A stretch of 64,000 bases of DNA from Candidatus Thiovulum imperiosus (GCA_024281175.1 JAMJTW010000028.1:1-64000), one strand, 5' to 3'. Positions 8,837 to 17,965 are shown, numbered from the stretch's first letter. Translations and numbers: made by a program. Notes: generated from the letters alone by a model not told the origin.

Positions 8837-10672
8837 TTGAATATATTAGAAACTTCAAAACTGTTACAGCTTCTGGATTCAAAAGGGTATTTGCAAATTA
8901 TTGATGATGAATTAGATGTGAACTTGGAGATACCTCATGTCGCTTATGTTGAAATCAAAAAAGTAAATCCAAAAGTTTTATTATTTACAAATCCAATAGA
9001 TAAAAAACTTGGAATCAAATATGAGATTCCAGTTTTAATGAATCTTTTTGGTTCAAATGAACTTATAGAACTCTTTTTTCAAAGAACTCCTGATGAGATT
9101 GGAAAAGAGATAGAGAAACTTTTAAAGATGAAACCTCCAAGTGCATTTGGCGAGAAAGTTGAGTTTTTAAAAGACCTATTTTCTCTGAAATCTGTATTTC
9201 CAAAGAGAAAGAGTAGAGATATAAGTAAAACGCATAAAGAGTTTCATTTAGATTTAGAAAGGCTTCCAATTTTAAAAACTTGGTCTGGAGATGGTGGAAA
9301 GTTTATAACAATGGGGCAAGTTTATGCACACTCTTTAAATGGAGAGGTCTCTAATGTTGGTATGTATCGACTTCAAGTTTACGATAAGACTCACTTAGGA
9401 ATGCATTGGCAAATTCACAAAGATACTTCAAAATTTTTTAAAGAGTATAGTGATGCTAATAAGAAGATGCCTGTTACAGTTGTAGTTGGAGGTGACCCTC
9501 TATACACTTGGGTAGCAACTGCACCAATGCCTTATGGAGTCAATGAGTTGCTTCTTTACGGTTTTGTTAAAAAGAGGAATGCACAACTTATTGAGTCAAA
9601 TACAAATTTTGTTCCTGAAGATGGAGATATTATAATCAATGGTCTTGTAGATGTAGATAAGTTACAAGTTGAAGGACCTTTTGGAGACCACACAGGATAT
9701 TACACTTTAGAAGAAGAGTATCCAGAGATGGAAGTGACAGATATTTGGGTGAAAGAGAACCCTATCTACTATGCTACGGTTGTTGGAAAACCACCAATTG
9801 AAGATAAGTATATGGGTTGGGCAACAGAGAGAATTTTCTTACCTCTACTTCAAACAACAGCACCAGACCTCATCGACTATTCAATGCCTGAAAATGGGGT
9901 ATTTCACAATCTTATTTTAGGAAAAATGAGAGTTCAATATAAAGGACATGCTCAACAATTTATGCACGCATTTTGGGGTGTTGGTCAGATGAGTTTTGTA
10001 AAACATGCTATTTTTGTAGATGAGAATGCACCTCATTTAGAAAGTCCAAAAGAGATAATTCCCTATATCTTAAATAGAATTAGTGAAGATAGACTTCTAA
10101 TTTCTACTGGAATTCTTGATGCTCTTGACCACTCCTCTTCAGAAAAATTGGTTGGAGGCAAACTTGGAATAGATGCTACTGGTGATGAGGTGAAATTACC
10201 AAGATTAAATCCTATTCCTGATGATTTTCTTCTCAAAAAGTTACGAGTAGCTTGTAATGGCTGTGCCGTTCATATTACTGGTGTCAAGACATACTTTCCA
10301 GAAACCCAAAATCCAATTACAGTAATTTCTGTAAATAAGAAATGCGGTCTGAGAGAAAAGCTACCAATTCTTGGAGACTATCGAGAATTTATAAGAATTT
10401 TAGTAATAGTTGATGATGAGAATAACTCAATTGAAAATCCTTATATGCTTCTCTGGAGAGTTGTAAACAACATAGATGCAAAGCGAGATATCTATATCGA
10501 TAGAAATTTTTACGCAATTGATGCTACAAATAAAAATAGAGAGTTGGACGAAAACTTCTCTCGAGAGTGGCCTGATGATGTAGTTTGTGATAGAGATGTT
10601 ATTGAAGATTTACAAAAAAGAGGTGTGATAAATGTTGGTCAAAATTTTATAGACCATTTTGGGATTTTATAA
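8837..10672 (+). CDS. mqnL: UbiD-family menaquinone biosynthesis decarboxylase
   Basis: 611-residue UbiD-type decarboxylase, presumably using prenylated FMN. Full-length similarity is to the large UbiD proteins assigned to the futalosine menaquinone pathway (SCO4490 family) in Campylobacterota. Family landmarks include MGQVYAHSLNG, VGMYRLQVYD, GMHWQIHKD and the EGPFGDHTGYYT block. The start is a TTG. An in-frame TAA lies 18 bp upstream and there is no earlier ATG or GTG, so the TTG is the only sensible choice, with AGAAAG as a weak ribosome site. The 3' end overlaps rsmG on the opposite strand by 26 bp. A terminal-repeat-like scrap of the mobile element lies near 8786-8800. Confidence 0.9.
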   Translation: MNILETSKLLQLLDSKGYLQIIDDELDVNLEIPHVAYVEIKKVNPKVLLFTNPIDKKLGIKYEIPVLMNLFGSNELIELFFQRTPDEIGKEIEKLLKMKPPSAFGEKVEFLKDLFSLKSVFPKRKSRDISKTHKEFHLDLERLPILKTWSGDGGKFITMGQVYAHSLNGEVSNVGMYRLQVYDKTHLGMHWQIHKDTSKFFKEYSDANKKMPVTVVVGGDPLYTWVATAPMPYGVNELLLYGFVKKRNAQLIESNTNFVPEDGDIIINGLVDVDKLQVEGPFGDHTGYYTLEEEYPEMEVTDIWVKENPIYYATVVGKPPIEDKYMGWATERIFLPLLQTTAPDLIDYSMPENGVFHNLILGKMRVQYKGHAQQFMHAFWGVGQMSFVKHAIFVDENAPHLESPKEIIPYILNRISEDRLLISTGILDALDHSSSEKLVGGKLGIDATGDEVKLPRLNPIPDDFLLKKLRVACNGCAVHITGVKTYFPETQNPITVISVNKKCGLREKLPILGDYREFIRILVIVDDENNSIENPYMLLWRVVNNIDAKRDIYIDRNFYAIDATNKNRELDENFSREWPDDVVCDRDVIEDLQKRGVINVGQNFIDHFGIL

Positions 10673-11186
10673 TTAGGTAGTTTCTATTACCTCTTTTTAA
10701 AACATCATATTTCATATCCAATTTCTCAACCTCTTTGGGAAGATTTGAGCCTTTATAAAAAAGAAACTTCCCATTTTCTTTCAAAAGATGTTTTGAAATT
10801 TCAATTAGAGTTTCACTAACTGTAACAGCTCTTGATGTAATTAGGTCTACTTTTTTTATATTAAGCTCTTCAACTCTTTTTGAGTATATCTCAACATTTT
10901 TCAACTCTAGTTCACTTTTCACATAGTGTAGAAAACTGCTCTTCTTTTTTATCGGCTCTACTAAAATCACCTTTTTATCTCTATTCTCTATGGCAATTGG
11001 AATTGCAGGAAAACCAGCACCACTACCAATATCAAGAAGTGTAGAGAACTCTATTTTTGAAATTGGAAAGAGTGCATCTTCAATTGAACTCCAAATTTCC
11101 GAATTCCTCATTCTGGTTAAATTGTGAGTTTTATTCCATCTATTTAAGAGAGATACGAAAGTTTCAAGGTCTCTTTTATCCAACAT
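10647..11186 (-). CDS. rsmG: 16S rRNA (guanine-527-N7)-methyltransferase RsmG
   Basis: SAM-dependent methyltransferase that modifies G527 of 16S rRNA. LLDIGSGAGFPAIPIAI is the SAM-binding motif I and VEPIKKKSSFL is the following family signature. DLITSRAV is the conserved strand before the active-site region. I chose the ATG at 11186 (179 residues) because AAGGA precedes it, rather than a TTG at 11204. It is probably co-transcribed with fliL upstream. Its last 26 bp overlap the end of the convergent decarboxylase gene. Confidence 0.95.
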   Translation of the reverse strand: MLDKRDLETFVSLLNRWNKTHNLTRMRNSEIWSSIEDALFPISKIEFSTLLDIGSGAGFPAIPIAIENRDKKVILVEPIKKKSSFLHYVKSELELKNVEIYSKRVEELNIKKVDLITSRAVTVSETLIEISKHLLKENGKFLFYKGSNLPKEVEKLDMKYDVLKRGNRNYLIIKSQNGL

Positions 11187-11197
11187 TATCCTTAAGG

Positions 11198-11218
11198 TTT
11201 CCAAGCAGAGCTTGGAAA
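11198..11218 (-). other. 9-bp hairpin in the fliL-rsmG junction
   Basis: TTTCCAAGC and GCTTGGAAA form a perfect 9-bp stem with a 3-nt loop, between the fliL stop (11222) and the rsmG ATG (11186). No U-run follows, so it is more likely a processing or translation-tuning hairpin than a terminator. This role is inferred. Confidence 0.5.
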
Positions 11219-11221
11219 ATT

Positions 11222-11761
11222 TTACTGAATTACAAAATCTGTGAAAAAGATGTTGTTGATTTTTCCATCTTTTAGATTTCCATTTATTTCACTAACTATC
11301 TGGTCTTTAAGTTTATCTTTCCCCTGCTCAGTAGAAATCTCTTCTAAAGTTCGAGAACTTGCAATTCTTATAACAATATCTCGAATAACAGGAATTTTCT
11401 GAGTAACTTCTTCTTGTAAATCTAAATCTTCTAACTCAAGATTTACTCTAATTTTAAGGTATCTTCTACCATTCTCACTTTTTAAATTTACGATAAATGT
11501 CTCCATCTCAAACATAGGACCAACATTTATACTACTTTTTCTTCTACTTTGTGCAAAAGATTGAGTTTCACCTCCACCAGCACCAACTGTTGTAGAGCCA
11601 TTTTGCATCATCTCTTGCTCTTCATTACTTCCACCAGATAAAACAAAAGCTAATAACCCACCAACTACAAGAATTAATAAAAATACTCCTGCAATAATAA
11701 TAAGTAGCAGATTACTCTTTTTCTCTTTTTTCTCTTCTTGCTGTTCTGTCTCTTCAGCCAT
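11222..11761 (-). CDS. fliL: Flagellar basal-body protein FliL
   Basis: Inner-membrane protein surrounding the flagellar stator. It has a short cytoplasmic acidic/basic head, one membrane segment (about residues 20-42), a linker rich in Gly, Gln and Ser, and the C-terminal FliL domain with FIVNLKSENGRRYLKIRVNLEL and a terminal NNIFFTDFVIQ. The 179-residue form starts at the ATG at 11761; a GTG nine bases earlier is possible but sits almost on the AAGG ribosome site. It lies directly upstream of rsmG with a hairpin between. No other flagellar rod or hook genes are adjacent. Confidence 0.92.
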   Translation of the reverse strand: MAEETEQQEEKKEKKSNLLLIIIAGVFLLILVVGGLLAFVLSGGSNEEQEMMQNGSTTVGAGGGETQSFAQSRRKSSINVGPMFEMETFIVNLKSENGRRYLKIRVNLELEDLDLQEEVTQKIPVIRDIVIRIASSRTLEEISTEQGKDKLKDQIVSEINGNLKDGKINNIFFTDFVIQ

Positions 11762-11911
11762 AAAGAACACACCTTTTGAAATAAATTTTCAGGAATTCTA
11801 TCATATCAAATTTACTTCTAAATACATCATAAAAATCATAGATTTCTTACCCAAAAGGTTCAAACATTTTTGGATATTATTGCTCAATAAAAATTCAGAC
11901 AAAGAACAAAT

Positions 11912-12232
11912 ATGAAAAAACTTCTATTCCTACTCTTACTATCACCTCTTTTTGCATGTAATGGTGATTGCTTTAGTTGTCATCCACAACTTTTAGAAAA
12001 TTTAGACTCAAATCATAAACCAATGCTGAGTTGTAAAAATTGCCATCTTGGAGGTGGAGTTGCGGCCTGTGGTGCTGACTGCTTTGAGTGTCATAAAATT
12101 GAAAATATTTCATTTGAAATAGTTGAGCATAGAGTAATCGAAAGTTGTCGAGAGTGCCATATGAAAGGTTTGAATATTTTCCAAAACCGTTTTTCACCAG
12201 TTGGAAACTTGAGAGATATTTTAGGAATATAG
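11912..12232 (+). CDS. Small tetrahaem c-type cytochrome
   Basis: A 106-residue periplasmic electron carrier. Four CXXCH haem sites are visible at residues 20-24, 41-45, 57-61 and 79-83. The signal peptide ends in LFAC, which could be a lipobox, so the protein may be membrane-anchored through Cys16. Extra histidines (35, 73) could be distal haem ligands. It stands alone, with no reductase or oxidase gene beside it. The electron donor and acceptor are unknown. Confidence 0.85.
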   Translation: MKKLLFLLLLSPLFACNGDCFSCHPQLLENLDSNHKPMLSCKNCHLGGGVAACGADCFECHKIENISFEIVEHRVIESCRECHMKGLNIFQNRFSPVGNLRDILGI

Positions 12233-12312
12233 ATTTTATTCAAGACTATTTCCATTTCGGGAATTAGCAAAAAAATTTAATTTTAGTTATCCTTACATTT
12301 AATATTTCGATA

Positions 12313-12336
12313 GGAGGTAGGCACTCCCTCCGTGCC
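12313..12336 (+). promoter_or_regulatory. Shine-Dalgarno/start-codon region with two competing hairpins
   Basis: GGAGG (12313-12317) can pair with CCTCC (12327-12331). Alternatively GGCAC (12320-12324) can pair with GTGCC (12332-12336), which contains the GTG start. The two 5-bp stems exclude each other. Each would hide part of the translation start of the PilM-like gene, so translational control is possible but unproven. Confidence 0.35.
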
Positions 12337-13522
12337 AGATAGAATGAAATTAAAGTTTTTAGAGAGGTTTTTTCCGAAGCGTTTTGTGGGAATATGGTTG
12401 AATGGAGACACATATTTTGTATCTACTCAGCGAGTAACTTCGTCAGGTGTATGGAGTAGTGAAAACTATAGTTACAACAAGGAAAGAGATGAGGATTTAC
12501 TCTTCAAACTTCTTGAAAGACTTCAAACAGAAACTATCGTTACATATATAGGTTTTCTTGATAACTCAGATTTTCAAGGAGCAATTCCAACAACCAAAGA
12601 GAGTGAATATCTGAATTATAGTGAAATTGAAGAGTATGAAGAGTTTGATGATATCATCTTTCATAATTATAGAGATAATTGGAGTGTCTACTCACTAATG
12701 AGTAACAATCTCTCTTTTCAAAATAAATTTAAAGCTATTGGTTTTGATTATCTTTTTTCCCCTTTCTTTCTTCCAATAGTTGCTCAAAAGAGAAACAAAC
12801 TTATTCAAAATACTGCTGCATTTGTTATTGTTGAAAGAAATTTAGTAATTTTCACTGTTTTTGATGGAGAAAGAATGCTCTATGGAAAACATATTACAGA
12901 TACAGACTCAAACGAAATTTATATTGAAGATTCTAAAATCGAGATTGAAAATGAGAATTTTGAAGTAGCAACAGAAGAAGAGTTAAATAGAAATATTGAG
13001 AGCAGAGAGCGTCGAAAAAATCAGACAAGTAGTGACTATTTTGAAGATGAGATGGACTTGGGGAATTTAGATGATTTAAATGATTTTATGCCATCTCAAG
13101 ATGGTAAAGATGCTCTTGAAGAAGAGATAACAGACATTGAAATTTTAAATATGGAAGATGATAAATATAGACTCCAAGAAGATAGAAGTTTAGAAACAGA
13201 AGTCGATTTTGACAAATCATTTCATGAGGACGATGATTTTTTAGAAGAGGAAGAGTCTGTAAGTGTAGATACAGATACAAATGATATAAACTATAAATTT
13301 ATATATCAAGTTATTAAAAAAAGTGTAAATGAATTTTACAATAACTCTCTTTATCAGTCAGATTTTATAGAGAGTTGTTATCTTATTTCAAGTATGCATA
13401 TTAGTACAAGTTTTATCAAACGAGTTGAAGATGAGCTAAGTTTTCCAACTGAGAAGATAATGATAGAGATAGCAGAATTGATAGTTGAACTTGTAAGAGA
13501 GGAGGTTGAACATGAAATATAG
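12332..13522 (+). CDS. PilM/GspL-like acidic protein, first gene of a pilus/competence-type cluster
   Basis: 396 residues, with no signal peptide. The N-terminal half resembles the actin-like fold of PilM/GspL cytoplasmic proteins: FVGIWLNGDTYFVSTQ at the start, then LFSPFFLPIVAQ and AAFVIVERNLVIFTVFDG. The similarity is weak and based on pattern only. Residues about 190-310 are a strongly acidic, low-complexity linker. The GTG at 12332 and the ATG at 12344 are both possible starts; the AGGAGG site lies 12 bp before the GTG. It overlaps the next gene by 11 bp. That neighbour is PilN-like, which supports a PilM role. Alternatively it is an uncharacterised Campylobacterota protein. Confidence 0.55.
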   Translation: MPDRMKLKFLERFFPKRFVGIWLNGDTYFVSTQRVTSSGVWSSENYSYNKERDEDLLFKLLERLQTETIVTYIGFLDNSDFQGAIPTTKESEYLNYSEIEEYEEFDDIIFHNYRDNWSVYSLMSNNLSFQNKFKAIGFDYLFSPFFLPIVAQKRNKLIQNTAAFVIVERNLVIFTVFDGERMLYGKHITDTDSNEIYIEDSKIEIENENFEVATEEELNRNIESRERRKNQTSSDYFEDEMDLGNLDDLNDFMPSQDGKDALEEEITDIEILNMEDDKYRLQEDRSLETEVDFDKSFHEDDDFLEEEESVSVDTDTNDINYKFIYQVIKKSVNEFYNNSLYQSDFIESCYLISSMHISTSFIKRVEDELSFPTEKIMIEIAELIVELVREEVEHEI

Positions 13523-14039
13523 TTATATTGAGGCACGAAAAAAATCTATTATCTCTTCTGAAGTTGGACTTGTTCTCTCTTTCTTTGGAGTTATATTTCT
13601 ATTTGTCATTGGAGTAATTTTATATCTATCTTTTAAAATAGATACTTTTGAGCAAAATAAGTTAGCTTATGAACATAAAATAAAACAGGTTGAGTATCAG
13701 ACATCAAAAGTTGATGAGGACATAGAGATAATTGAAAATAGTATTCAAAAAAGCGAAGAAATTCATAAGAAAAATATCTTCTTCTTAACTTCTATTCAAA
13801 ATTTATTGGAAATGGTTCCTGATAAAATTACACTTTCAAAAGTTGAATTAGAGAGTGAAAAATTAACTCTTTATGGTGTTACTCCAACTAAAGATTTATA
13901 CAATCTGCTTCTTTTAGCACCTCTCAAATCTATCTTTGACAAAAGCTATACAAGTTTCTATTTGCAACAGAATGGTTGGTATAAATTTGTCTCTTATAAC
14001 TCTATGGATAACAATATGACTATCTTTAGGAATAAATAG
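13512..14039 (+). CDS. PilN-like bitopic membrane protein
   Basis: 175 residues with one membrane segment (about 20-42), a periplasmic coiled coil (about 45-90) and a C-terminal ferredoxin-like region with VPDKITLSKVEL and LTLYGVTPTKDLYNLL, the usual look of the PilN/GspL assembly domain. In Campylobacter a similarly sized membrane protein, CtsX, works in natural transformation; equivalence is a guess. I chose the ATG at 13512 because GAGGAGGT lies 6 bp upstream. The gene overlaps the preceding acidic protein, and its TAG shares one base with the next GTG, so the three genes form one operon. Confidence 0.65.
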   Translation: MKYSYIEARKKSIISSEVGLVLSFFGVIFLFVIGVILYLSFKIDTFEQNKLAYEHKIKQVEYQTSKVDEDIEIIENSIQKSEEIHKKNIFFLTSIQNLLEMVPDKITLSKVELESEKLTLYGVTPTKDLYNLLLLAPLKSIFDKSYTSFYLQQNGWYKFVSYNSMDNNMTIFRNK

Positions 14040-14719
14040 TGAAATTTATATCTATATTTCTACTTCTTTCCTCTTACCTCATCAGCTTTGAAACAGAGAT
14101 AGTGTCAGTTTTTGGAAATAGTGGCAAAATTAGACACATTCTTCCAAAAGGAAGTACAGGTATTGTTATAAAAAAGATAGATGAAAATTTTGAAGCTATT
14201 GTCTCCTACTGTGAAGTCACTTCAAAAAATGGGAAAGTACAATTTTCAAAATTTAAGACTCTAATTCAAGACTCTTTACCTTATGGAAATTGGACTCCTC
14301 AAGTTGGAGATAAAGTAATTTTTGAAAACAATTACAAAAGAGCTTCTATTCTCGCAAAAAATTTTGATGATTACAACACAATTAGAAGAAGTTTCAAGAG
14401 AGAGTGGGTGCACCCTGATATCTTTACAGCTACTTTAAATAGTATTGGTCATACATCTCCATTGCTTGAGGACTTTCAATATCTTTGTAAAGAACACTCT
14501 ATTGGACTAATATATATTGGTTTTAAAGAGAGTGTGAAAGTAGTAGACTGCTTAAGTATGAAGGAAATTGAAGAGAAGAAGATAATACTCTCTGTTGGAA
14601 AATCTATTCAGAAGCCATTTTATAGTCGAATTAAAAAAATAGAAGCCAATTGGTTTGGTGAAGGTGTAGAAGAAATTAGAAATTTTGAGAGTTACTATAA
14701 AGGTATATTGGAGAGATAA
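14039..14719 (+). CDS. Secreted protein with plasminogen-binding (PgbA/PgbB) N-terminal domain
   Basis: 226 residues with an N-terminal signal peptide (about 1-17). The body matches the N-terminal domain of the Helicobacter PgbA/PgbB proteins: LPKGSTGIVI, SLPYGNWTPQVGDKVIF, NYKRASILA, EWVHPDIFTA and GLIYIGFKESVKVVDC. This domain is widespread in Campylobacterota, including free-living ones, so plasminogen binding is unlikely to be its original role; a periplasmic structural role is more plausible. It begins at a GTG overlapping the TAG of the PilN-like gene and ends 6 bp before the phosphatase gene. Confidence 0.75.
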   Translation: MKFISIFLLLSSYLISFETEIVSVFGNSGKIRHILPKGSTGIVIKKIDENFEAIVSYCEVTSKNGKVQFSKFKTLIQDSLPYGNWTPQVGDKVIFENNYKRASILAKNFDDYNTIRRSFKREWVHPDIFTATLNSIGHTSPLLEDFQYLCKEHSIGLIYIGFKESVKVVDCLSMKEIEEKKIILSVGKSIQKPFYSRIKKIEANWFGEGVEEIRNFESYYKGILER

Positions 14720-14725
14720 TCCTAG

Positions 14726-15883
14726 ATGGTGGAAAACTTAATTACAGATTACCTTTTAAAAGATGTGAAAGATTATAATATTTTAGAGAAGATAGAAAAT
14801 GTCACTGTTTTTGCTAAAAACTTATTAAATGCAGATAGTGTTATCGTATGGTTTGAGAGTGAAGATAGAACAACATTTTGGAGTTTAAATGAAAGTAGAC
14901 AAATTTATCTTGAAAAAGATAGAATTGAACCTCTATTTTATAAATCTACTGATGTCTATTTAACAAAAAGTGAACATTTAGGTTTTATAAAAGAGATGGA
15001 GCTTATCTCCCATAAAGAGATAGCAAATACAATGCTCCACAAAATAGAGTGTAAAGAGTGCGGACACTCTATTATAATTCAGACTTTAAATCTTCATGAT
15101 GAGGTTCAGAGCTTTTCAAGAAGTGTTGAAGATGTTCTTCAAATACTCTCTATTTTTATCTCTCAAACTGTAAAAATGAGGGATATATCAAATTTAGCAA
15201 AATACTATTTTGAAGAACAAGAGAAAGCGTATCAGAAACAGAAAACAGTTATAAAAAATGATTTTGACAATTTAGAAAATCCTCTTTTTGATATTGATAT
15301 ATTTTACCAACCATCTGATATTTTATCAGGAGATAGCTACTCAATTCTTCAAGCAAATAATGGAGATATTCTTGTTTATATAGTTGATGCAATGGGACAC
15401 GGAATAGGACCATCTTTAACTGCTTACTCTATTTCAGCAATTATTCAACATCAGATAAAAAATACAAATAATTTTAGTGAACTTATGCATACTATAATGA
15501 ATAATGTTCAATATATTCTGACAGATGAAGAGCAACTAACTTGCGGATTTTTCTGGTTTTCAGCAAATTTTAGTAGGGTTGAATATATAGTTGCTGGAAT
15601 GTATGCACCAATGATACTTGATGGAAATGAAATTATTTCAGCAAAAGCAAATAATATCCCTTTTATGAATTTTGCTTTTGACTTCTCTGTTACAACTATT
15701 GAACTTCAAGATTTTAAAAGATTTCTAATTTTTACAGATGGTCTTATTGAAGATACTCAAAATTTGACAATAGATTTAGAAAAGATGTTGATACAGAAAG
15801 AGTATAGTAAAGATATATTCAATAAGTTAGAGTATATAGATTTAGAAGATGATACAACAATTGTGTTGATTTCTAAAAAATGA
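14726..15883 (+). CDS. SpoIIE/PP2C-type serine phosphatase with N-terminal sensory region
   Basis: 385 residues, cytoplasmic. The C-terminal half (about 185-385) is a PPM-type phosphatase domain with the metal-binding acidic motifs SGDSY, VDAMGHGIGP, FTDGLIEDT and DDTTIV. The N-terminal half (about 1-160) is probably a GAF-like sensor, with a CKECGHS segment that could bind a metal. Such enzymes usually act on anti-sigma-factor antagonists, but no STAS or anti-sigma gene is nearby. It overlaps mgtE by four bases (ATGA). Confidence 0.8.
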   Translation: MVENLITDYLLKDVKDYNILEKIENVTVFAKNLLNADSVIVWFESEDRTTFWSLNESRQIYLEKDRIEPLFYKSTDVYLTKSEHLGFIKEMELISHKEIANTMLHKIECKECGHSIIIQTLNLHDEVQSFSRSVEDVLQILSIFISQTVKMRDISNLAKYYFEEQEKAYQKQKTVIKNDFDNLENPLFDIDIFYQPSDILSGDSYSILQANNGDILVYIVDAMGHGIGPSLTAYSISAIIQHQIKNTNNFSELMHTIMNNVQYILTDEEQLTCGFFWFSANFSRVEYIVAGMYAPMILDGNEIISAKANNIPFMNFAFDFSVTTIELQDFKRFLIFTDGLIEDTQNLTIDLEKMLIQKEYSKDIFNKLEYIDLEDDTTIVLISKK

Positions 15884-17238
15884 AAAAGAGATTTAAAGAA
15901 TTAAAACCACTTTTTGAAGAGTGGATTGAAAACCCTAAAAATACGACTCTTCACTCAAGTGAAATAGCTTATGTTTTAAAATATATAAATAAGAAATTTG
16001 GATATGAAGAGTTTATATATAGTGCAAATAGAATAGATAGCTCTTTTTTAGGAGAGATTATTCTTGAAGCTTCAGAGAAAATTAGAACTCTACTAATAGA
16101 GAATTTTCCTTCTGAAGAACTTGCAAAAGCGGTAGAAAAACTTGAGTCTGATGATGCAACAGATTTAATTCATGCTATTGAGTTCATAGATGAAGATAAG
16201 TCGATAGAGGTTCTCTCTTCTCTCAATAGAGGAAATAAAGCTGAAATAGAAGTTCTTAGAAAATATGATGAGTATGAAGCTGGTGCATGGATGCAAACAG
16301 AGTTCTTTTACGCTTTTCATATTGAAACTGTGGCTCAAGCTGTAGAGAGACTGAAAAGATTGAAAAGTAGTGGAGAACTTCTTGAAGTTTATCAACTTTA
16401 TATTGTGAATAGTCAATTTGAATTTATAGGAACTATAAAAATTGATGAACTTTTGATACGAAGTCGAAGAGAGCTACTTTCAGATATTTTAATGGAGTTT
16501 AGAGAGACACAAGTAACAGTCAATTTAAGAGACAATATCAAAACTGTTTATAAAACATTTGAAGATTACAACCTTCAAGCAATTCCAGTTGTAAATGATA
16601 AGAACAAGATAGTTGGTCGAATTACTTCTGATGATGTTTTAGAAATTGCTGAAGATATTACAACTGAACAAGTCTACAATATGGCTGGAGTTGATGAGGT
16701 TGAAGATGACAAAAAACTATCTGAAATAGTTAGAAATAGAGTCTACTGGTTGGGTTTAAATTTACTTACAGCAATTCTAGCTTCCCTTGTTATCGGTATT
16801 TTTGATACAACTCTCCAAGCCCTAATTCCATTAGCTATTTTAATGCCTATTGTCGCTTCAATGGGAGGAAATGCTGGAACTCAAACTCTTACAGTTGTTG
16901 TTCGACAAATTGCTTTAGATGAAATTGAGTTTGAAGATGGAATAGAGACAATTAAAAAAGAGGTGATTATCTCTCTCATAAATGGATTTATATTCGCCAT
17001 TCTTATATCTATAATCACTTATATCTGGTTTGGAGAAGAGCTTTTAGGTCTTGTCATCGGAGTTGCTATGGTTGTAAACCTTTTTATTGCTGGTTTTTTT
17101 GGTTCAGCAATTCCTCTTATTCTGAAAAAGTTTGGAATAGACCCTGCAATTGGAAGCACTGTTTTACTTACAACCGCTACGGATATTTTTGGCTTTTTTG
17201 TTTTTCTTGGCTTGGCTCAAATGATAATTCTAAACTAG
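15880..17238 (+). CDS. mgtE: MgtE magnesium transporter
   Basis: 452-residue Mg2+ channel with the standard order: N-terminal superhelical MgtE_N domain (about 30-130), two CBS domains (about 135-260), a plug helix, and five membrane helices (about 285-450). PIVASMGGNAGTQTLTVVVR is the conserved pore motif and IDPAIGSTVLLTTATDIFGF is the final pore helix. The acidic N and CBS domains are the usual Mg2+ sensors. It starts inside the phosphatase stop codon and is the last gene of the operon that begins at the PilM-like gene. Confidence 0.96.
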   Translation: MKKRFKELKPLFEEWIENPKNTTLHSSEIAYVLKYINKKFGYEEFIYSANRIDSSFLGEIILEASEKIRTLLIENFPSEELAKAVEKLESDDATDLIHAIEFIDEDKSIEVLSSLNRGNKAEIEVLRKYDEYEAGAWMQTEFFYAFHIETVAQAVERLKRLKSSGELLEVYQLYIVNSQFEFIGTIKIDELLIRSRRELLSDILMEFRETQVTVNLRDNIKTVYKTFEDYNLQAIPVVNDKNKIVGRITSDDVLEIAEDITTEQVYNMAGVDEVEDDKKLSEIVRNRVYWLGLNLLTAILASLVIGIFDTTLQALIPLAILMPIVASMGGNAGTQTLTVVVRQIALDEIEFEDGIETIKKEVIISLINGFIFAILISIITYIWFGEELLGLVIGVAMVVNLFIAGFFGSAIPLILKKFGIDPAIGSTVLLTTATDIFGFFVFLGLAQMIILN

Positions 17239-17269
17239 AACTATGATTTCAAGAAATGGAAATTACAAA

Positions 17270-17322
17270 TTCGTTTTTGATATGAACAAAGTGATTGAGA
17301 AATCTTGGAAACTTATCGTTTC
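17270..17322. repeat. Remnant of the MITE-like family (copy H)
   Basis: About 50 bp closely match the inner arm of the longer copies in reverse orientation, including GTGATTGAGAAATCTTGG and AAACTTATCGTTT. Both terminal repeats are gone. It lies just after the mgtE stop. Confidence 0.7.
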
Positions 17323-17401
17323 ATATAAAAGTTTTTGTTTAAGATATTGAATTTAGCTAGAATGTAAAAATAAAAATTACTATTGAGGATAGGTGCTTCG
17401 T

Positions 17402-17944
17402 ATGACTCCTATGGATTTAAAATTAATAAAAATTGTAAACAAGCCATACTATGTAAAAGAGAGAGCGACGGTTAATAAAATAAGTTATAATAACAGAACG
17501 TTCTTTGATAAATTTCGTAAAGTTGATAAGAACCTAACACAGCAAGTTATAAAACAGCATCTTAATAAAGAGATAGTTGTTGCACATCAATTGGCTAACA
17601 AAATGAGTAAAGTTGAAAATATAGTTTTTGATTATAATGGAACAGACCCTCAAAGATTTTATCATCGAGCTCAGCTTATGTTGAGAGAAGAGGGATTTAT
17701 AAATTTTACTGCTTTTGAGACTAGAACAAGAGGACACCTCCATCTTTATGTCCACAAAGGACACACAACTCTTGCTGAAGCGTATCAACTTGGAAAGACT
17801 CTTTCTATGAAACTTGGTTCGCGAATGCCAAAACAGTGGAAGATGTTTCCAAATCCAGACTTACCACCTGAATTCAATATTTTGATACTTCCTTATGAAG
17901 TCTATGCTAAAGAGCGGGGTGCTTCTTGGTCTAAACACTTATAA
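17402..17944 (+). CDS. DUF1882 domain protein
   Basis: A protein of unknown function typical of Campylobacterota. Conserved features are MDLKLIKI at the start, TFFDKFRKVD, VENIVFDYNGTDPQRFYHRAQ, GHLHLYVHKGHTTLAEA, and the C-terminal YEVYAKERGASWSKH. The DYNG and HLHLYVHKGH stretches look like conserved active-site or nucleic-acid-contact positions, but I do not know an assigned activity. Related proteins begin at the ATG used here; a GTG nine bases upstream is also possible. It lies 21 bp before the SPOR gene and is probably co-transcribed with it. Confidence 0.85.
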   Translation: MTPMDLKLIKIVNKPYYVKERATVNKISYNNRTFFDKFRKVDKNLTQQVIKQHLNKEIVVAHQLANKMSKVENIVFDYNGTDPQRFYHRAQLMLREEGFINFTAFETRTRGHLHLYVHKGHTTLAEAYQLGKTLSMKLGSRMPKQWKMFPNPDLPPEFNILILPYEVYAKERGASWSKHL

Positions 17945-17965
17945 AAACTACAAAGGGGTTTTTAA

